From: Proteiniborus sp. MB09-C3
Lineage (GTDB): Bacteria; Bacillota; Clostridia; Tissierellales; Proteiniboraceae
NCBI RefSeq assembly: GCF_030263895.1
Contig: NZ_CP127161.1
Location: forward strand, 3,658,001 to 3,722,000
Reading direction: 5' to 3'
Length of the DNA stretch: 64,000 nucleotides
Under the pieces are notes generated by a model that searched no databases, was not told the DNA's origin, and saw nothing but the letters and a program-made list of their open reading frames with translations. Numbering within the stretch: position 1 is the stretch's first letter; every line of letters begins with the position of its first letter. This document shows positions 1-9,873 of the stretch, in pieces. The position numbers and the translations under genes were made by a program.

Positions 1-603
1 CCACTCGTTAATACGTTTGCCGGCAAAATAACTTAAAATCGTTGTGCCAAGTGTGACTGCCGTAATAAGTGGAGGTAACTGGGTCAATACAATAAAATAT
101 ACAACTAATAAAATGCTATATTTCAATATATCAACTAAGGTTGACCATATGGCCTCGGTGGCTTCTTGATTATTACTCACCGAGCGTGTAGCTTTATTAC
201 ACAACTTAAGGAAATCCTGGTTTTCAATGTTTGGAAAACTTGTAGTCATAAATTTGCGTTGTACCTTTCTGACAATTTCACTTCGCACTTCAACTCGTCC
301 ATAAAGTGTATTTTCATCAATATAAGCTTTTAGTCCAGAAATAATAAGAAGTCCTGCCGAAAAAGCAAGGATGATCATAATAATATTTCTAATAGAGTCC
401 CGACTTTCGATCATAGAAAGAACACTAGGTGTTATAAAAAACTCTAGCAGTTGATGAATGATGAATATAAAGACCTGAGCAATTGCAAGTGAAATGACGC
501 TTTTCCTTACACCGCTCCCTAGCTTCAACATAAAAAATACATTACTGCCAACTCCAAATTGTGGTTTTTGTTTATTTTCTATTTTGTCCTCATTCAATAT
601 CAA
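1..603 (-). CDS. ABC transporter permease/ATPase, N-terminal part (cut by window edge)
   Basis: The reading frame is open to base 1, so only the first 201 residues are seen. They contain two hydrophobic stretches near residues 38-55 and 73-95 and a long helical segment, followed by further membrane-like residues, as in the membrane half of ABC exporters of the lantibiotic/peptide type. The ATPase domain would lie outside the window. The start chosen is TTG at 603, which has GGAGGGA seven bases upstream; ATG and GTG codons nearby run straight into stops. It starts 15 bp after the response-regulator gene and is probably co-transcribed with it. The substrate cannot be told from this part. Confidence 0.6.
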   Translation of the reverse strand, partial: MILNEDKIENKQKPQFGVGSNVFFMLKLGSGVRKSVISLAIAQVFIFIIHQLLEFFITPSVLSMIESRDSIRNIIMIILAFSAGLLIISGLKAYIDENTLYGRVEVRSEIVRKVQRKFMTTSFPNIENQDFLKLCNKATRSVSNNQEATEAIWSTLVDILKYSILLVVYFIVLTQLPPLITAVTLGTTILSYFAGKRINEW

Positions 604-617
604 TCACATTCCCTCCT

Positions 618-1157
618 TTACTCCTTGTTTATACCATAGAAAAATTGCCTCGTACTATTTATTGTATAGTTATTTTCAGCATGAATAGTCGTATAATTTT
701 GATCAACTGAAATATATTCGATTTCATATAATGGAATACGTATCATTTCTCCATCAATCAGTAACGGTAAAGCTTTCTCTTGTTTTTTTAATCTTTCTGT
801 GGCCTTATCAAGGACTCTATATAGCTTGTTTTCGTCAACTGGTTTTATCAAGTAATGCAATGCCTCAACATCATAGCCTTCGATAATATAGTCCATATAG
901 CCAGTAATAAAAATAATCTGAACTTCACGATTATTTTCTCGAATTTTACGTGCTAACTCAACACCATTCATTTCAATATCTAGCAATAGTATATCGTAAG
1001 ATTTATCCTCTGCATACTGAAATAAAAAAGCTTCACTTGATGGATACTTTTCAATTTCTAGTAAGTGGCCTGAGACTTCTCCCAATCTCTCTACAAGATA
1101 TCCTATATGTTGAATGCTTGACAATTCATCATCACAAATAGCAATATGAAAATTCAT
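618..1157 (-). CDS. LytTR-family response regulator, short C-terminal domain
   Basis: Residues 1-120 form a receiver domain: the acidic pair DD near residue 9, the phospho-acceptor Asp in LLLDIEM near residue 60, and the conserved Lys in the IKP motif near residue 104. A LytTR DNA-binding domain begins near residue 128 (IDGEMIRIPLYEIEYI), but the protein ends at 179 residues, roughly half way through that domain; typical family members have 230-250 residues. GGAGG lies upstream of the ATG. The gene precedes an ABC exporter, the usual place for AgrA/ComE-like regulators of peptide export. No histidine kinase is seen beside it. The short end may impair DNA binding. Confidence 0.7.
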   Translation of the reverse strand: MNFHIAICDDELSSIQHIGYLVERLGEVSGHLLEIEKYPSSEAFLFQYAEDKSYDILLLDIEMNGVELARKIRENNREVQIIFITGYMDYIIEGYDVEALHYLIKPVDENKLYRVLDKATERLKKQEKALPLLIDGEMIRIPLYEIEYISVDQNYTTIHAENNYTINSTRQFFYGINKE

Positions 1158-1487
1158 CAGTAGTCGCCTCCAATTTTGGGCTATTAGTATCTAATTTATT
1201 ATTCTATGAATGTATTTACTCTTCCTTCTTCACATACTCAATAATATCGCCAAAGGTTATTGTAGCTCTCCTTAGATAAACCTTTACTTTATATATGTAA
1301 AATTATTATGCCATATATTTCTCAAAAAAGGAAACAAGTAGCTAGAAAAGGTGTAATATAGCCAATGCTTATATAAAAAATAATGGATTTAAAGAAAGAT
1401 AAGCTGCATTGGTTTAACTATATACATTATATGGTAATTAATGTTATAATCTTATCAGGTTTATTAATTTTACAGGAGGGGTTTATT
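1158..1487. other. Intergenic region, no gene seen
   Basis: This is AT-rich DNA between the divergent response regulator and the VOC pseudogene. It must hold the promoters of both. I see no structured RNA, repeat or credible short gene in it. Confidence 0.5.
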
Positions 1488-1853
1488 ATGCGAATTAACT
1501 TGCAGGCATACCTAAAGGGAAGTATTGGAGCAGTAGATTTTTACCAAAAAGCTTTTGATGCTACACTTGGTTACAATGTACGAAATCCTGATGGTACATA
1601 CATGCACGCTGAGATTGATTTGAATGGTCAGAATATTATTTGTATAAGCGAATCAGATGAATGGGCTGTTTCAGGGAAAAGTATGCAGTTTTGCATTACA
1701 TTTGGTAGTGAAAATGAAGAAGCAGTGAAAAAAGCATATGAAATTCTAAAAAAAGATGGTTAAATTCTCTACCCATTGGGTCCATGCGATTGGAGCAAAT
1801 GTATGGCTGATGTAATTGATAAATTTGGTGTTCGATGGTATCTCTCTGTATAA
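1488..1853 (+). pseudogene. VOC/PhnB-like glyoxalase-fold protein, interrupted by one stop codon
   Basis: The frame starts at an ATG at 1488 with GGAGGGG upstream and reads as a PhnB-like member of the vicinal-oxygen-chelate superfamily (start MRINLQAYL, then AVDFYQKAF, then MHAEIDLNGQNI). A TAA at 1761-1763 stops it after 91 residues. The same frame then continues with family-typical sequence (YPLGPCDWSKCMADVIDKF, then GVRWYLSV) to a second TAA at 1851-1853. This is a single in-frame nonsense codon, readable as AAA changed to TAA, not a frameshift. The full frame would give about 121 residues, near the family length. The substrate of these proteins is usually unknown. Confidence 0.75.
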
Positions 1854-1910
1854 ATAATCTTTAAAGTATAAGCATATTTCTTATTGACATAATTTTCAAA
1901 AAATAATTTA

Positions 1911-1961
1911 AGGGCTAAAGCCTAATGAATCAATAAAATTCATTGGGCTTTAGCCCTTTTT
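1911..1961 (+). terminator. Rho-independent terminator after the VOC pseudogene
   Basis: A long stem (AGGGCTAAAGCC with its complement GGCTTTAGCCCT, extended by AATGAAT/ATTCATT) is followed by a run of five T. It lies 57 bp after the end of the pseudogene. Confidence 0.85.
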
Positions 1962-1964
1962 CAA

Positions 1965-2133
1965 GACAAGGGAAGACAAGTGAAACGTCCGACTATGTGA
2001 AAATTCACATTCTGCACGTTTTCGTCATTCTGAACGCAGTGAAGAATCTGTATTTGAAGCTATTAGAGACCCATTCGCTTCGCTCAGGGCGACAGTTCAC
2101 ACACGGTCTGACGTCCTCTTGCCTTATCTTGTC
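1965..2133. repeat. MITE-like repeat with imperfect terminal inverted repeats
   Basis: The left end (GACAAGGGAAGACAAG, then ACGTCCGAC and TATGTGAA) is matched imperfectly by the reverse complement of the right end (GACAAGATAAGGCAAG, then ACGTCAGAC and GTGTGAAC). The inside holds the palindromic pieces GTCATTCTGAACGCAGTG and CGCTTCGCTCAGGGCGACA, which are of the kind scattered through many clostridial genomes. No protein is encoded. The right arm supplies the last codons and the stop codon of the adjacent cstA-like gene. Related fragments occur near 48100-48187 and 52724-52766. Confidence 0.6.
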
Positions 2134-3560
2134 AATGTTAAACTTTTCTTGAATGTTTTATTTGATTTTGCTTTAAATAAAAATAATACAGCTGTTCCTA
2201 ATGCTATGACTATTCCTACAGGATATGCTATTGTAGTTGATAATTTAAATCCTTCTGGAGCTTGTAATAAGTAAGTTGCAGATACAGCTGTCATAAAAGT
2301 AGCAGGAATACTAGCCATCCAGTGGCTTTTATTGACTTTAACTAAATAAGCTGATGCCGCCCATAAAACTATCATTGCCAATGTTTGATTTGACCATGCA
2401 AAGTATCTCCATATAATGTTGAAGTCAATTCTAGTTAGGCCTAAAGCAATAATGAATAAAGGTACGGCTAATACCAATCTTTTCTTTATTGGTCCTTGCT
2501 CATATTTCATAGCATCTGCTATGGTAAGTCTTGCAGATCTAAAAGCAGTATCTCCTGATGTAATAGGCGCTGCTACGACTCCTAGCATAGCTAATAAACC
2601 GCCTACAGGTCCCAATAAAGTATTAGAAATAGTGTTTACTACTCCTGCAGCCCCACCGCCATTATTTAAAGCATCTGCTAATCCTGGAACTCCATTAAAG
2701 AACACCATGGCTGCAGCTGCCCAGATCATAGCTATTACTCCTTCTGCTATCATTGAACCATAGAATATTCTTCTACCATAGCTTTCTTTTGGCATACATC
2801 TAGCCATCATAGGTGATTGAGTCGCATGAAATCCACTAATTGCACCACATGCAATTGTAGTAAAAAGAATAGCCCATATTGGTAATCCATCAGGGTGTAG
2901 ACTAGATACTGTGAAGGTTGGTAATTCATAACCTTTTACTAATATCATAGTACCTATTCCACCAGCCATTATAAGTAATGATATACCGAATATCGGATAT
3001 ATCTTGCCGATTAATTTATCAACTGGTAATATTGTAGCTATAAAATAATAAGCAAATATTATTGCTAACCATATATTCACGTTGTCTAATCCGAATAATT
3101 TAATATTAGCTAACAATCCCGCTGGTCCTTGCATAAATACAGTACCTACTAAAACTAATAGCACAACTGAGAATACCCTCATTATTTTTCTAATACCTTC
3201 TCCTAAGTAAATCCCCACTATTTCAGATATACTTTGTCCATCATGTCTAAGAGAAAGCATACCTGAAAAATAATCATGAACCCCTCCTGCGAAAACAGAT
3301 CCTAAAGCAATCCATACAAATGCCATTGGTCCAAATAAAGCTCCTTGGATAGCTCCAAATATAGGTCCTAATCCTGCAATATTAAGTAATTGAATTAGGA
3401 AAATCCTAAACCAGCTCATAGGGACAAAATCTATACCGTCCTCTAATCTTATAGCAGGTGTTTCTCTACTGTCATCAATTTCAAAATGATTATCAACTAC
3501 TTTCCCGTAAATAAAATAGCCTACTGCAAGTATAATAATTCCAATAATAAATTGTAACAT
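2124..3560 (-). CDS. cstA: CstA-family transporter (carbon starvation/pyruvate or peptide uptake)
   Basis: The 478-residue protein has about a dozen hydrophobic segments and the family signature seen in GPIFGAIQGALFGPMAFVWI (residues 66-85) and GAISGFHATQSPMMARCMP. It is the short clostridial form; E. coli CstA and BtsT are about 700 residues. Family members import pyruvate or peptides with a cation. The start is the ATG at 3560, which follows AGGAGG with good spacing; an in-frame ATG 21 bp upstream has none. Upstream lies a LytTR/LytS pair, the same partnership as BtsR/BtsS with BtsT, so pyruvate is the first substrate to consider. The last residues come from an inserted repeat. Confidence 0.85.
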   Translation of the reverse strand: MLQFIIGIIILAVGYFIYGKVVDNHFEIDDSRETPAIRLEDGIDFVPMSWFRIFLIQLLNIAGLGPIFGAIQGALFGPMAFVWIALGSVFAGGVHDYFSGMLSLRHDGQSISEIVGIYLGEGIRKIMRVFSVVLLVLVGTVFMQGPAGLLANIKLFGLDNVNIWLAIIFAYYFIATILPVDKLIGKIYPIFGISLLIMAGGIGTMILVKGYELPTFTVSSLHPDGLPIWAILFTTIACGAISGFHATQSPMMARCMPKESYGRRIFYGSMIAEGVIAMIWAAAAMVFFNGVPGLADALNNGGGAAGVVNTISNTLLGPVGGLLAMLGVVAAPITSGDTAFRSARLTIADAMKYEQGPIKKRLVLAVPLFIIALGLTRIDFNIIWRYFAWSNQTLAMIVLWAASAYLVKVNKSHWMASIPATFMTAVSATYLLQAPEGFKLSTTIAYPVGIVIALGTAVLFLFKAKSNKTFKKSLTLTR

Positions 3561-3621
3561 CGAAAAAACCTCCTTATACATTTATTTAACATAAATTATA
3601 TATCACTATATATCAGTAAAT

Positions 3622-3647
3622 GAGGTTTTATGTATAAGAGGTTTTAT
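3622..3647 (-). promoter_or_regulatory. Candidate LytTR operator: two direct repeats
   Basis: Between cstA and the response-regulator gene, ATAAAACCTC occurs twice in the same orientation (minus strand), 16 bp apart (3638-3647 and 3622-3631). LytTR regulators bind imperfect direct repeats upstream of their target; the neighbouring gene order makes cstA the expected target. The repeat is seen; its role is inferred. Confidence 0.45.
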
Positions 3648-3687
3648 TTCATATTTAAGATGCAATTTAGGAGTCCCAAATGCATAT

Positions 3688-4452
3688 TCATTCTATATTC
3701 ATTATTTTTTTAAACTCTTTAGAATAATTTCTACTTACTGGAATTACAGTACCATTACCCTTTAAATTAATATTGTAGGTAGAATTAAACCAAGGCTCTA
3801 TGGATTCAATATAGTTTAGATTCACTATATATGATTTATGACTCCTAAAAAATGTTGTTGAATCTAAACCTTCCATTAATTCATTCAGTGTATGGTTTGT
3901 TTCAAATTTACCCTTATTGCTTTGGATTATAGTATTTCTACCTTCAGTAGTTATATAGATTATATCCTTAGTCTCTATTGGTATAAGCCTGCCTTGATGG
4001 TATAAAGATATACGTTGGAGAGCTTTTTTAGTGTTTAACTCAACATACTCTATTAGTTTCTCTAATTTATCCTTCCTAGGTTTTTCTTTTTCAGTAGATA
4101 TGATTTTCTTCAAGCTTTTTTCTAATCTATCTTCTCTTATGGGCTTCAATAAATAGTCTATGGCATTTACTTCAAAGGCTTCTAAAGCAAATTGGTCATA
4201 GGCTGTAACAAATATTATAATTGGAACATTTTCATCCTTGTATGACAATCGCCTAGCTACTTCTATTCCGCTCATCTGTGGCATTTGAATGTCTAGAAAA
4301 ACAATATCAGGTTTTAGTTCCTCAATTCGTTCCAAGGCTTCCATACCGTGGGATGCCTCCCCTACAACATCTATACCTTCAATGCCTCTTAGAATATATA
4401 TCAATTCCTGTCTTGCTGGCATTTCATCATCTACTATTAAGCATCTATACAT
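3688..4452 (-). CDS. LytTR-family response regulator of the cstA locus (BtsR-like)
   Basis: This is a 254-residue regulator of normal length. The receiver domain spans residues 1-120 (IVDDE at 6-10, phospho-acceptor Asp in VFLDIQMP near 55, LKP near 103). The LytTR DNA-binding domain spans about 145-250 and has the family motif FFRSHKSYIVNLNYI. The start follows from its position 10 bp after the sensor kinase gene, with which it must form one transcript. It probably activates cstA directly downstream when its kinase senses an extracellular nutrient. This is the arrangement of E. coli BtsSR and YpdAB, which sense pyruvate. Confidence 0.88.
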   Translation of the reverse strand: MYRCLIVDDEMPARQELIYILRGIEGIDVVGEASHGMEALERIEELKPDIVFLDIQMPQMSGIEVARRLSYKDENVPIIIFVTAYDQFALEAFEVNAIDYLLKPIREDRLEKSLKKIISTEKEKPRKDKLEKLIEYVELNTKKALQRISLYHQGRLIPIETKDIIYITTEGRNTIIQSNKGKFETNHTLNELMEGLDSTTFFRSHKSYIVNLNYIESIEPWFNSTYNINLKGNGTVIPVSRNYSKEFKKIMNIE

Positions 4453-4462
4453 GTTCTACCTC

Positions 4463-6145
4463 CTAATGCTTAGGGATTTCAATAGTCGCTATTGTACCTA
4501 CATTTAGTTCTGACTCAATTCTTATCCCATATTTAGGCCCATATTTATTCTTTAACCTTTCATTTACGTTTTTTAGTCCAATGCTTTCCTTATTATCCTT
4601 TTCTTCAAATAATGAATCTAATAAATCCTTACTCATTCCAACTCCATTATCCTTAACTATTAACTCAGTAGCATTTTCATTTTCTCTTGCAATTATTTCA
4701 ACTTTTCCGCCTTCAATCTTGTCTATGACTCCATGTTTTATTGCGTTTTCCACTAAGGGTTGAAGTATTAATGGTGGTATCTTACAGTTTATGTCCTTTG
4801 GTATATCATATGTGATTTCCAGTTTATCCCCAAATCTTGCTTTTTCAATTTCAATATAGGAGTTAATATGCTCTATTTCCTTGTTTAAATCCACATCCTC
4901 TATTTCCTGTTCAAGATTTGTTCTAAAATAATCTCCTAGATGAATGAGTAATCTTCGTGCATCATCTGGCTGAGTTCTTGTTAATGAAACTATGGTATTA
5001 ATTGCATTAAACAAAAAATGAGGGTTGATTTGTGACTGTAAAGCTTTTAATTCAGATTTAGCTAATAATTCCCTCTGATAATCTACCTTACTTAATTCTA
5101 TTTGTGTTGAGAATATTTGTGCTAGCCCTAGGGCTAATTCTATTTCTACCTTCGTTATTGAATTTTCTTTACCCTTATATAGCTTTAAGGTTCCAATGAC
5201 CTTGTCGACTTCTCGAATCGGAACAATTATTGCTGACTTTAATGAACAATTCTCATGATGGCAACCTATCTCTTTCTTTGTATTCGCAACAATATATCTA
5301 TTAGACTGTAAAACTTCACGAGTTAAATTTGTTTGCAAATGAGCACCCGATAGATGGTGATCCTCACCTATTCCTACATGAGCCAATATCTTTTCAGTAT
5401 CTGTAAATGCTACTGCCTCAATCTTGGTCATTTCTTGAATAACCTTTGCAGCATCCTTAGCAGTAGATTCATTGTAGCCTTTTCTAAAGTATGCCAGAGT
5501 CTTATCTGCAATTTTTAGAGCCAATTGTGCTTGATAAACGGACTCGGTTTCTATTTCCTTAAAAATACTATCAGTTATGGCAATAAATACAGCTATACCA
5601 ATGCCATTTGCAAGAATCATTGGTATCCCAATAACCCTCACTAATTCTAATGCTTCACTAAATGGCTTAGCAACTGTAAGGATAATGACCATTTGCATTA
5701 CTTCTGCCAAGAGGCCAAAAATAAGTGCAAAGATTATTCTATATCTGCTCTTTTCAAATTTTTTTCTTAATACCCCTGCCATAATTCCTTCAAGAAGAGT
5801 AGATATACCGCAAGCAATGGAAGTAAATCCTCCTATATCTATTAATACCCTATGACCGCCGGCTATTATTCCTGACAAAAGTCCTACTGTAGGTCCTCCC
5901 AATAATCCTCCTACAAAAACACCCATGACTCTAGAATTAGCTATTGCTCCTTGTATGGGAATTCCAGTATAGGTTCCCACTATGCCGAATACACCAAATA
6001 TAATAGATAAATATATTTTATCTTTTTTATTAATATTTTGTTTTGAAACTAACTTTCTAAACAATCCAATCTTCGAAAGAAAAAGTGCCAAAACTAAAAT
6101 GATTCCAACTCTATCAACTAGATTTTTGAGCAATATAGTCAGCAA
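4463..6145 (-). CDS. LytS-family sensor histidine kinase (BtsS-like)
   Basis: The 560-residue membrane kinase has a 5TM LytS-type N-terminal region (about residues 1-200, with the motif NSRVMGVFVGGLLGGPTVGL), a GAF-like domain (about 215-345), a His_kinase domain with the phospho-acceptor in SQINPHFLFNAINTI, and an ATPase domain with LVENAIKHG and DNGVGMS. The start is uncertain: AAGGGAG lies directly against a GTG at 6154 but eight bases from a TTG at 6145, so I prefer the TTG. With the regulator and transporter beside it, it most likely controls uptake of pyruvate or a related compound. Confidence 0.88.
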   Translation of the reverse strand: MLTILLKNLVDRVGIILVLALFLSKIGLFRKLVSKQNINKKDKIYLSIIFGVFGIVGTYTGIPIQGAIANSRVMGVFVGGLLGGPTVGLLSGIIAGGHRVLIDIGGFTSIACGISTLLEGIMAGVLRKKFEKSRYRIIFALIFGLLAEVMQMVIILTVAKPFSEALELVRVIGIPMILANGIGIAVFIAITDSIFKEIETESVYQAQLALKIADKTLAYFRKGYNESTAKDAAKVIQEMTKIEAVAFTDTEKILAHVGIGEDHHLSGAHLQTNLTREVLQSNRYIVANTKKEIGCHHENCSLKSAIIVPIREVDKVIGTLKLYKGKENSITKVEIELALGLAQIFSTQIELSKVDYQRELLAKSELKALQSQINPHFLFNAINTIVSLTRTQPDDARRLLIHLGDYFRTNLEQEIEDVDLNKEIEHINSYIEIEKARFGDKLEITYDIPKDINCKIPPLILQPLVENAIKHGVIDKIEGGKVEIIARENENATELIVKDNGVGMSKDLLDSLFEEKDNKESIGLKNVNERLKNKYGPKYGIRIESELNVGTIATIEIPKH

Positions 6146-6266
6146 GATAAGCACTCCCTTTAATAATCTTCTTCTTTTAGTATAACATAAAGTTCTCTAC
6201 GCCTATAAAAAATTAACCCAAAATAGACTAGTTTTATAAAATAGACATTAGTCCCTTAAATAAATC

Positions 6267-6306
6267 AAACCTTACAATAGCTATTTCTAGCCATTATAAG
6301 GTTTTT
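6267..6306 (-). terminator. Probable terminator of the guaB-guaA operon
   Basis: A stem (AAACCTTATAATGGCTA with its near complement, loop GAAA) lies just after the guaA stop codon on the minus strand. It is followed by GATTTATTT, a broken T-run, so it is moderately convincing. Confidence 0.6.
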
Positions 6307-6311
6307 GTCTA

Positions 6312-7268
6312 TTACTCCCACTCAATTGTTGCAGGAGGTTTATTCGTAATATCATACACTACTCTATTTACTTCAGGTACTTCATCTGTAATTCTTGTAG
6401 ATATCTTTTCTAATAGCTCCAATGGAATTGGGTACCATTTAGCTGTCATAGCGTCCTTAGTAGTTATAGCTCTTAAAGCTATGGTATGGCAATATGTTCT
6501 TTCACCATTTACAACTCCAACAGATTGAACATTTGGAAGTACTGCAAAGTATTGCCAGATTTCTTTGTCTAGACCTGCTTTTTTGATTTCCTCTCTAAAT
6601 ATCCAATCAGCTTCTCTTAAAACATTTAGCTTATCTACAGTTAATTCTCCTAGCACCCTTACTCCAATACCTGGTCCAGGAAATGGCTGTCTATTTACTA
6701 ACTCATCTGGAAGTCCAAGACGTCTTCCCACTTCTCTTACATCATCCTTATAAAGCATTTTTAGAGGCTCTACTAGTTCAAAGTCTACATCCTCTGGAAG
6801 TCCACCAACATTGTGATGACTTTTTACAACAGCTGTTCCTTCAGTTCCACTTTCTATTATGTCTGGATATATTGTTCCTTGTACTAGAAAATCGCTTTGC
6901 CCCAATTTCTGCTTTTCTTCTTCAAAAACCCTAATGAATTCTTCACCTATTACTTTTCTTTTTGTTTCAGGGTCTGTAACTCCCTTTAGCTTGTTTAAAA
7001 AACGTTCCTGAGCATTTACTCTTATAAGATTCATATCAAATTTATTTCTAAATACTTCTTCTACCTCGTCTGCCTCATTTTTTCTTAAAAGACCATGGTC
7101 TACAAATATACAAGTAAGATTTTTACCGATAGCCTTGTGAACTAATACAGCACATACTGACGAGTCAACTCCACCAGATAATGCACATATTGCTTTTTTA
7201 TCCCCTATTTGATCTTTTATTTCTTGAATTGATTCGTCTACAAAGTTCTCTGATATATTGCTGCTCAT
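6312..7268 (-). CDS. guaA: GMP synthase, ATP-pyrophosphatase subunit without glutaminase domain
   Basis: It makes GMP from XMP, ATP and ammonia. The 318 residues hold the P-loop-like motif SGGVDSS (31-37), the ATP-PPase domain and the C-terminal dimerisation domain ending in [13 protein letters not shown]. The usual bacterial enzyme has about 510 residues with an N-terminal class I glutamine amidotransferase domain, which is absent here; the protein starts where the synthetase domain begins. The ATG at 7268 is preferred since GGAGG is seven bases upstream; another ATG at 7274 is too close. It lies 26 bp after guaB under the guanine riboswitch. It either takes free ammonia or pairs with a separate glutaminase outside the window, as in archaea. 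Confidence 0.9.
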   Translation of the reverse strand: MSSNISENFVDESIQEIKDQIGDKKAICALSGGVDSSVCAVLVHKAIGKNLTCIFVDHGLLRKNEADEVEEVFRNKFDMNLIRVNAQERFLNKLKGVTDPETKRKVIGEEFIRVFEEEKQKLGQSDFLVQGTIYPDIIESGTEGTAVVKSHHNVGGLPEDVDFELVEPLKMLYKDDVREVGRRLGLPDELVNRQPFPGPGIGVRVLGELTVDKLNVLREADWIFREEIKKAGLDKEIWQYFAVLPNVQSVGVVNGERTYCHTIALRAITTKDAMTAKWYPIPLELLEKISTRITDEVPEVNRVVYDITNKPPATIEWE

Positions 7269-7294
7269 TTTCATTCCTCCAATTGTTTTATTTA

Positions 7295-8779
<1,485 letters not shown>

Positions 8780-8860
8780 TTAATTGATAATTAAGAATTG
8801 TTTAAAAAACTAAAGAAAATAATAAAGAAAAATAAAAGCATTTGAACAGACAATAATTAA

Positions 8861-8900
8861 AAAGAAAAGTACACAGTCCCCTGAGTGGAATTGTGTACTT
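8861..8900 (-). terminator. Riboswitch-controlled terminator upstream of guaB
   Basis: On the minus strand AAGTACACA pairs with TGTGTACTT and is followed by TTCTTTTT, a classical intrinsic terminator. The loop side contains ATTCCACTC, which can instead pair with GGGTGGAAT at the 3' side of aptamer stem P1. The two structures exclude each other, so guanine binding should favour termination. Confidence 0.85.
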
Positions 8901-8950
8901 AAAAGCACAATTAATCCTAGAATTTATATAATTCTAGCTATTTCATTCCA

Positions 8951-9017
8951 CCCATAGTCGGATAATTTACGGTAATCCGGTAGAGACTCCCTAGCCTTAT
9001 TCTAGGGTATATATGAG
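8951..9017 (-). ncRNA. Guanine-class purine riboswitch aptamer
   Basis: Read on the minus strand, the element has P1 (CTCATA with TATGGG), a P2 hairpin (CCCTAG/CTAGGG), the conserved core AGTCTCTACCGG, the P3 arm ACCGTAAAT and the closing GACTATG. The C in GACTATG is the specificity position (74 in the B. subtilis xpt numbering), which marks guanine rather than adenine binding. It lies 200 bp before guaB and is followed by a terminator, so it should switch guaB-guaA off when guanine is plentiful. Confidence 0.93.
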
Positions 9018-9278
9018 TTTTCAAATCTGTTTTTCCTATAAACTTAACAAAAAATTACATGGTTGTCAAGGAAAATATCTAATATTATTATTAACATTTC
9101 TTAATATAATATCTATTATTCCCAATAATTATCATAGAAAAGAAACAAAATATCTTATAAAGTCCTTTGGTTAGTTATCTTTTGTTTTAAGTCTCATTTT
9201 TTACATGCTATATATTTTTAATAAACTGACATAATAATTATACTATAATTTAAGCTATCAAGGTGTGGAGGTGGTATA

Positions 9279-9485
9279 TTGGAAAAAACCACGATAAAAA
9301 AAGATTCTGATTATAAAACACTTCAATTATTAGAGGAGCTTTTAAATCATGAACAGCTTCTTTCGAAAAAATGTTCTTCCTACAGTAACACAATCTTCGA
9401 TAGTGAGTTGAAAAATATTTGTTATAATACTGGAAAAGTGCATGAAGAAAACTATAGATTGCTACTGTCATATTTGAATTCCTGA
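9279..9485 (+). CDS. Small helical protein beside a CotF-type gene
   Basis: The 68-residue protein starts at a TTG with GGAGGTGG upstream. It is rich in Leu, Lys and Glu, and looks like two helices (LQLLEELLNHEQLLSKKCSS, then IFDSELKNICYN and a second helix). Such short proteins often precede CotF-type coat genes in clostridia, and the next gene 65 bp on is of that family, so a role in the spore coat is likely but not shown. I do not recognise a conserved motif. Confidence 0.6.
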   Translation: MEKTTIKKDSDYKTLQLLEELLNHEQLLSKKCSSYSNTIFDSELKNICYNTGKVHEENYRLLLSYLNS

Positions 9486-9550
9486 CAATACAACATCTAT
9501 AGCAATGAGATTCTTTAGTGATAAAATTCTATTATAAGGAGAGGATTATC

Positions 9551-9808
9551 TTGTACATAGATAAGCATCTTACGGAAAAGGATTTGTTGACTGATCTTAT
9601 TTACTCTGAAAGGCAAATATCAAATTCTTATAACAGCACTATAATGGAATCTTCATGTTTAGAGCTTAGGCAAATACTTTTAAAATGTCAATCAAATATC
9701 GAGCAAATACAATCTACTGTTCTTGAAGCGGCTGAAATTAGAGGTTGGAATAGCGTGAAATTAGCTAGCGAAAAAGAAATCGAAAGCATAGTTAATAAGT
9801 GTAAATAA
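9551..9808 (+). CDS. CotF-family spore coat protein
   Basis: The 85-residue protein reads as the CotF family: HLTEKDLLTDLIYSERQIS, then SYNSTIMESSCLELRQIL, then LEAAEIRGW near the end. The family forms short helical, ferritin-like domains found in the coat of Bacillus and Clostridium spores. The start is the TTG at 9551, eight bases after AAGGAGAGG; the frame is open further upstream, but that part has no ribosome site and no family resemblance. It forms a pair with the preceding small gene. Expression would be expected from a sporulation sigma factor, but I could not mark a clear promoter. Confidence 0.8.
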   Translation: MYIDKHLTEKDLLTDLIYSERQISNSYNSTIMESSCLELRQILLKCQSNIEQIQSTVLEAAEIRGWNSVKLASEKEIESIVNKCK

Positions 9809-9832
9809 AGATATATTTTTTAAGAGTGCCAT

Positions 9833-9865
9833 AAAAACCATACCTTTTAACTAGGTATGGTTTTT
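9833..9865. terminator. Bidirectional terminator between cotF-like gene and the coiled-coil gene
   Basis: A perfect 13-bp stem (AAAAACCATACCT with AGGTATGGTTTTT) carries A-runs and T-runs on both sides. It lies between two convergent genes and can end transcription from both directions. Confidence 0.88.
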
Positions 9866-9873
9866 AATACAAT

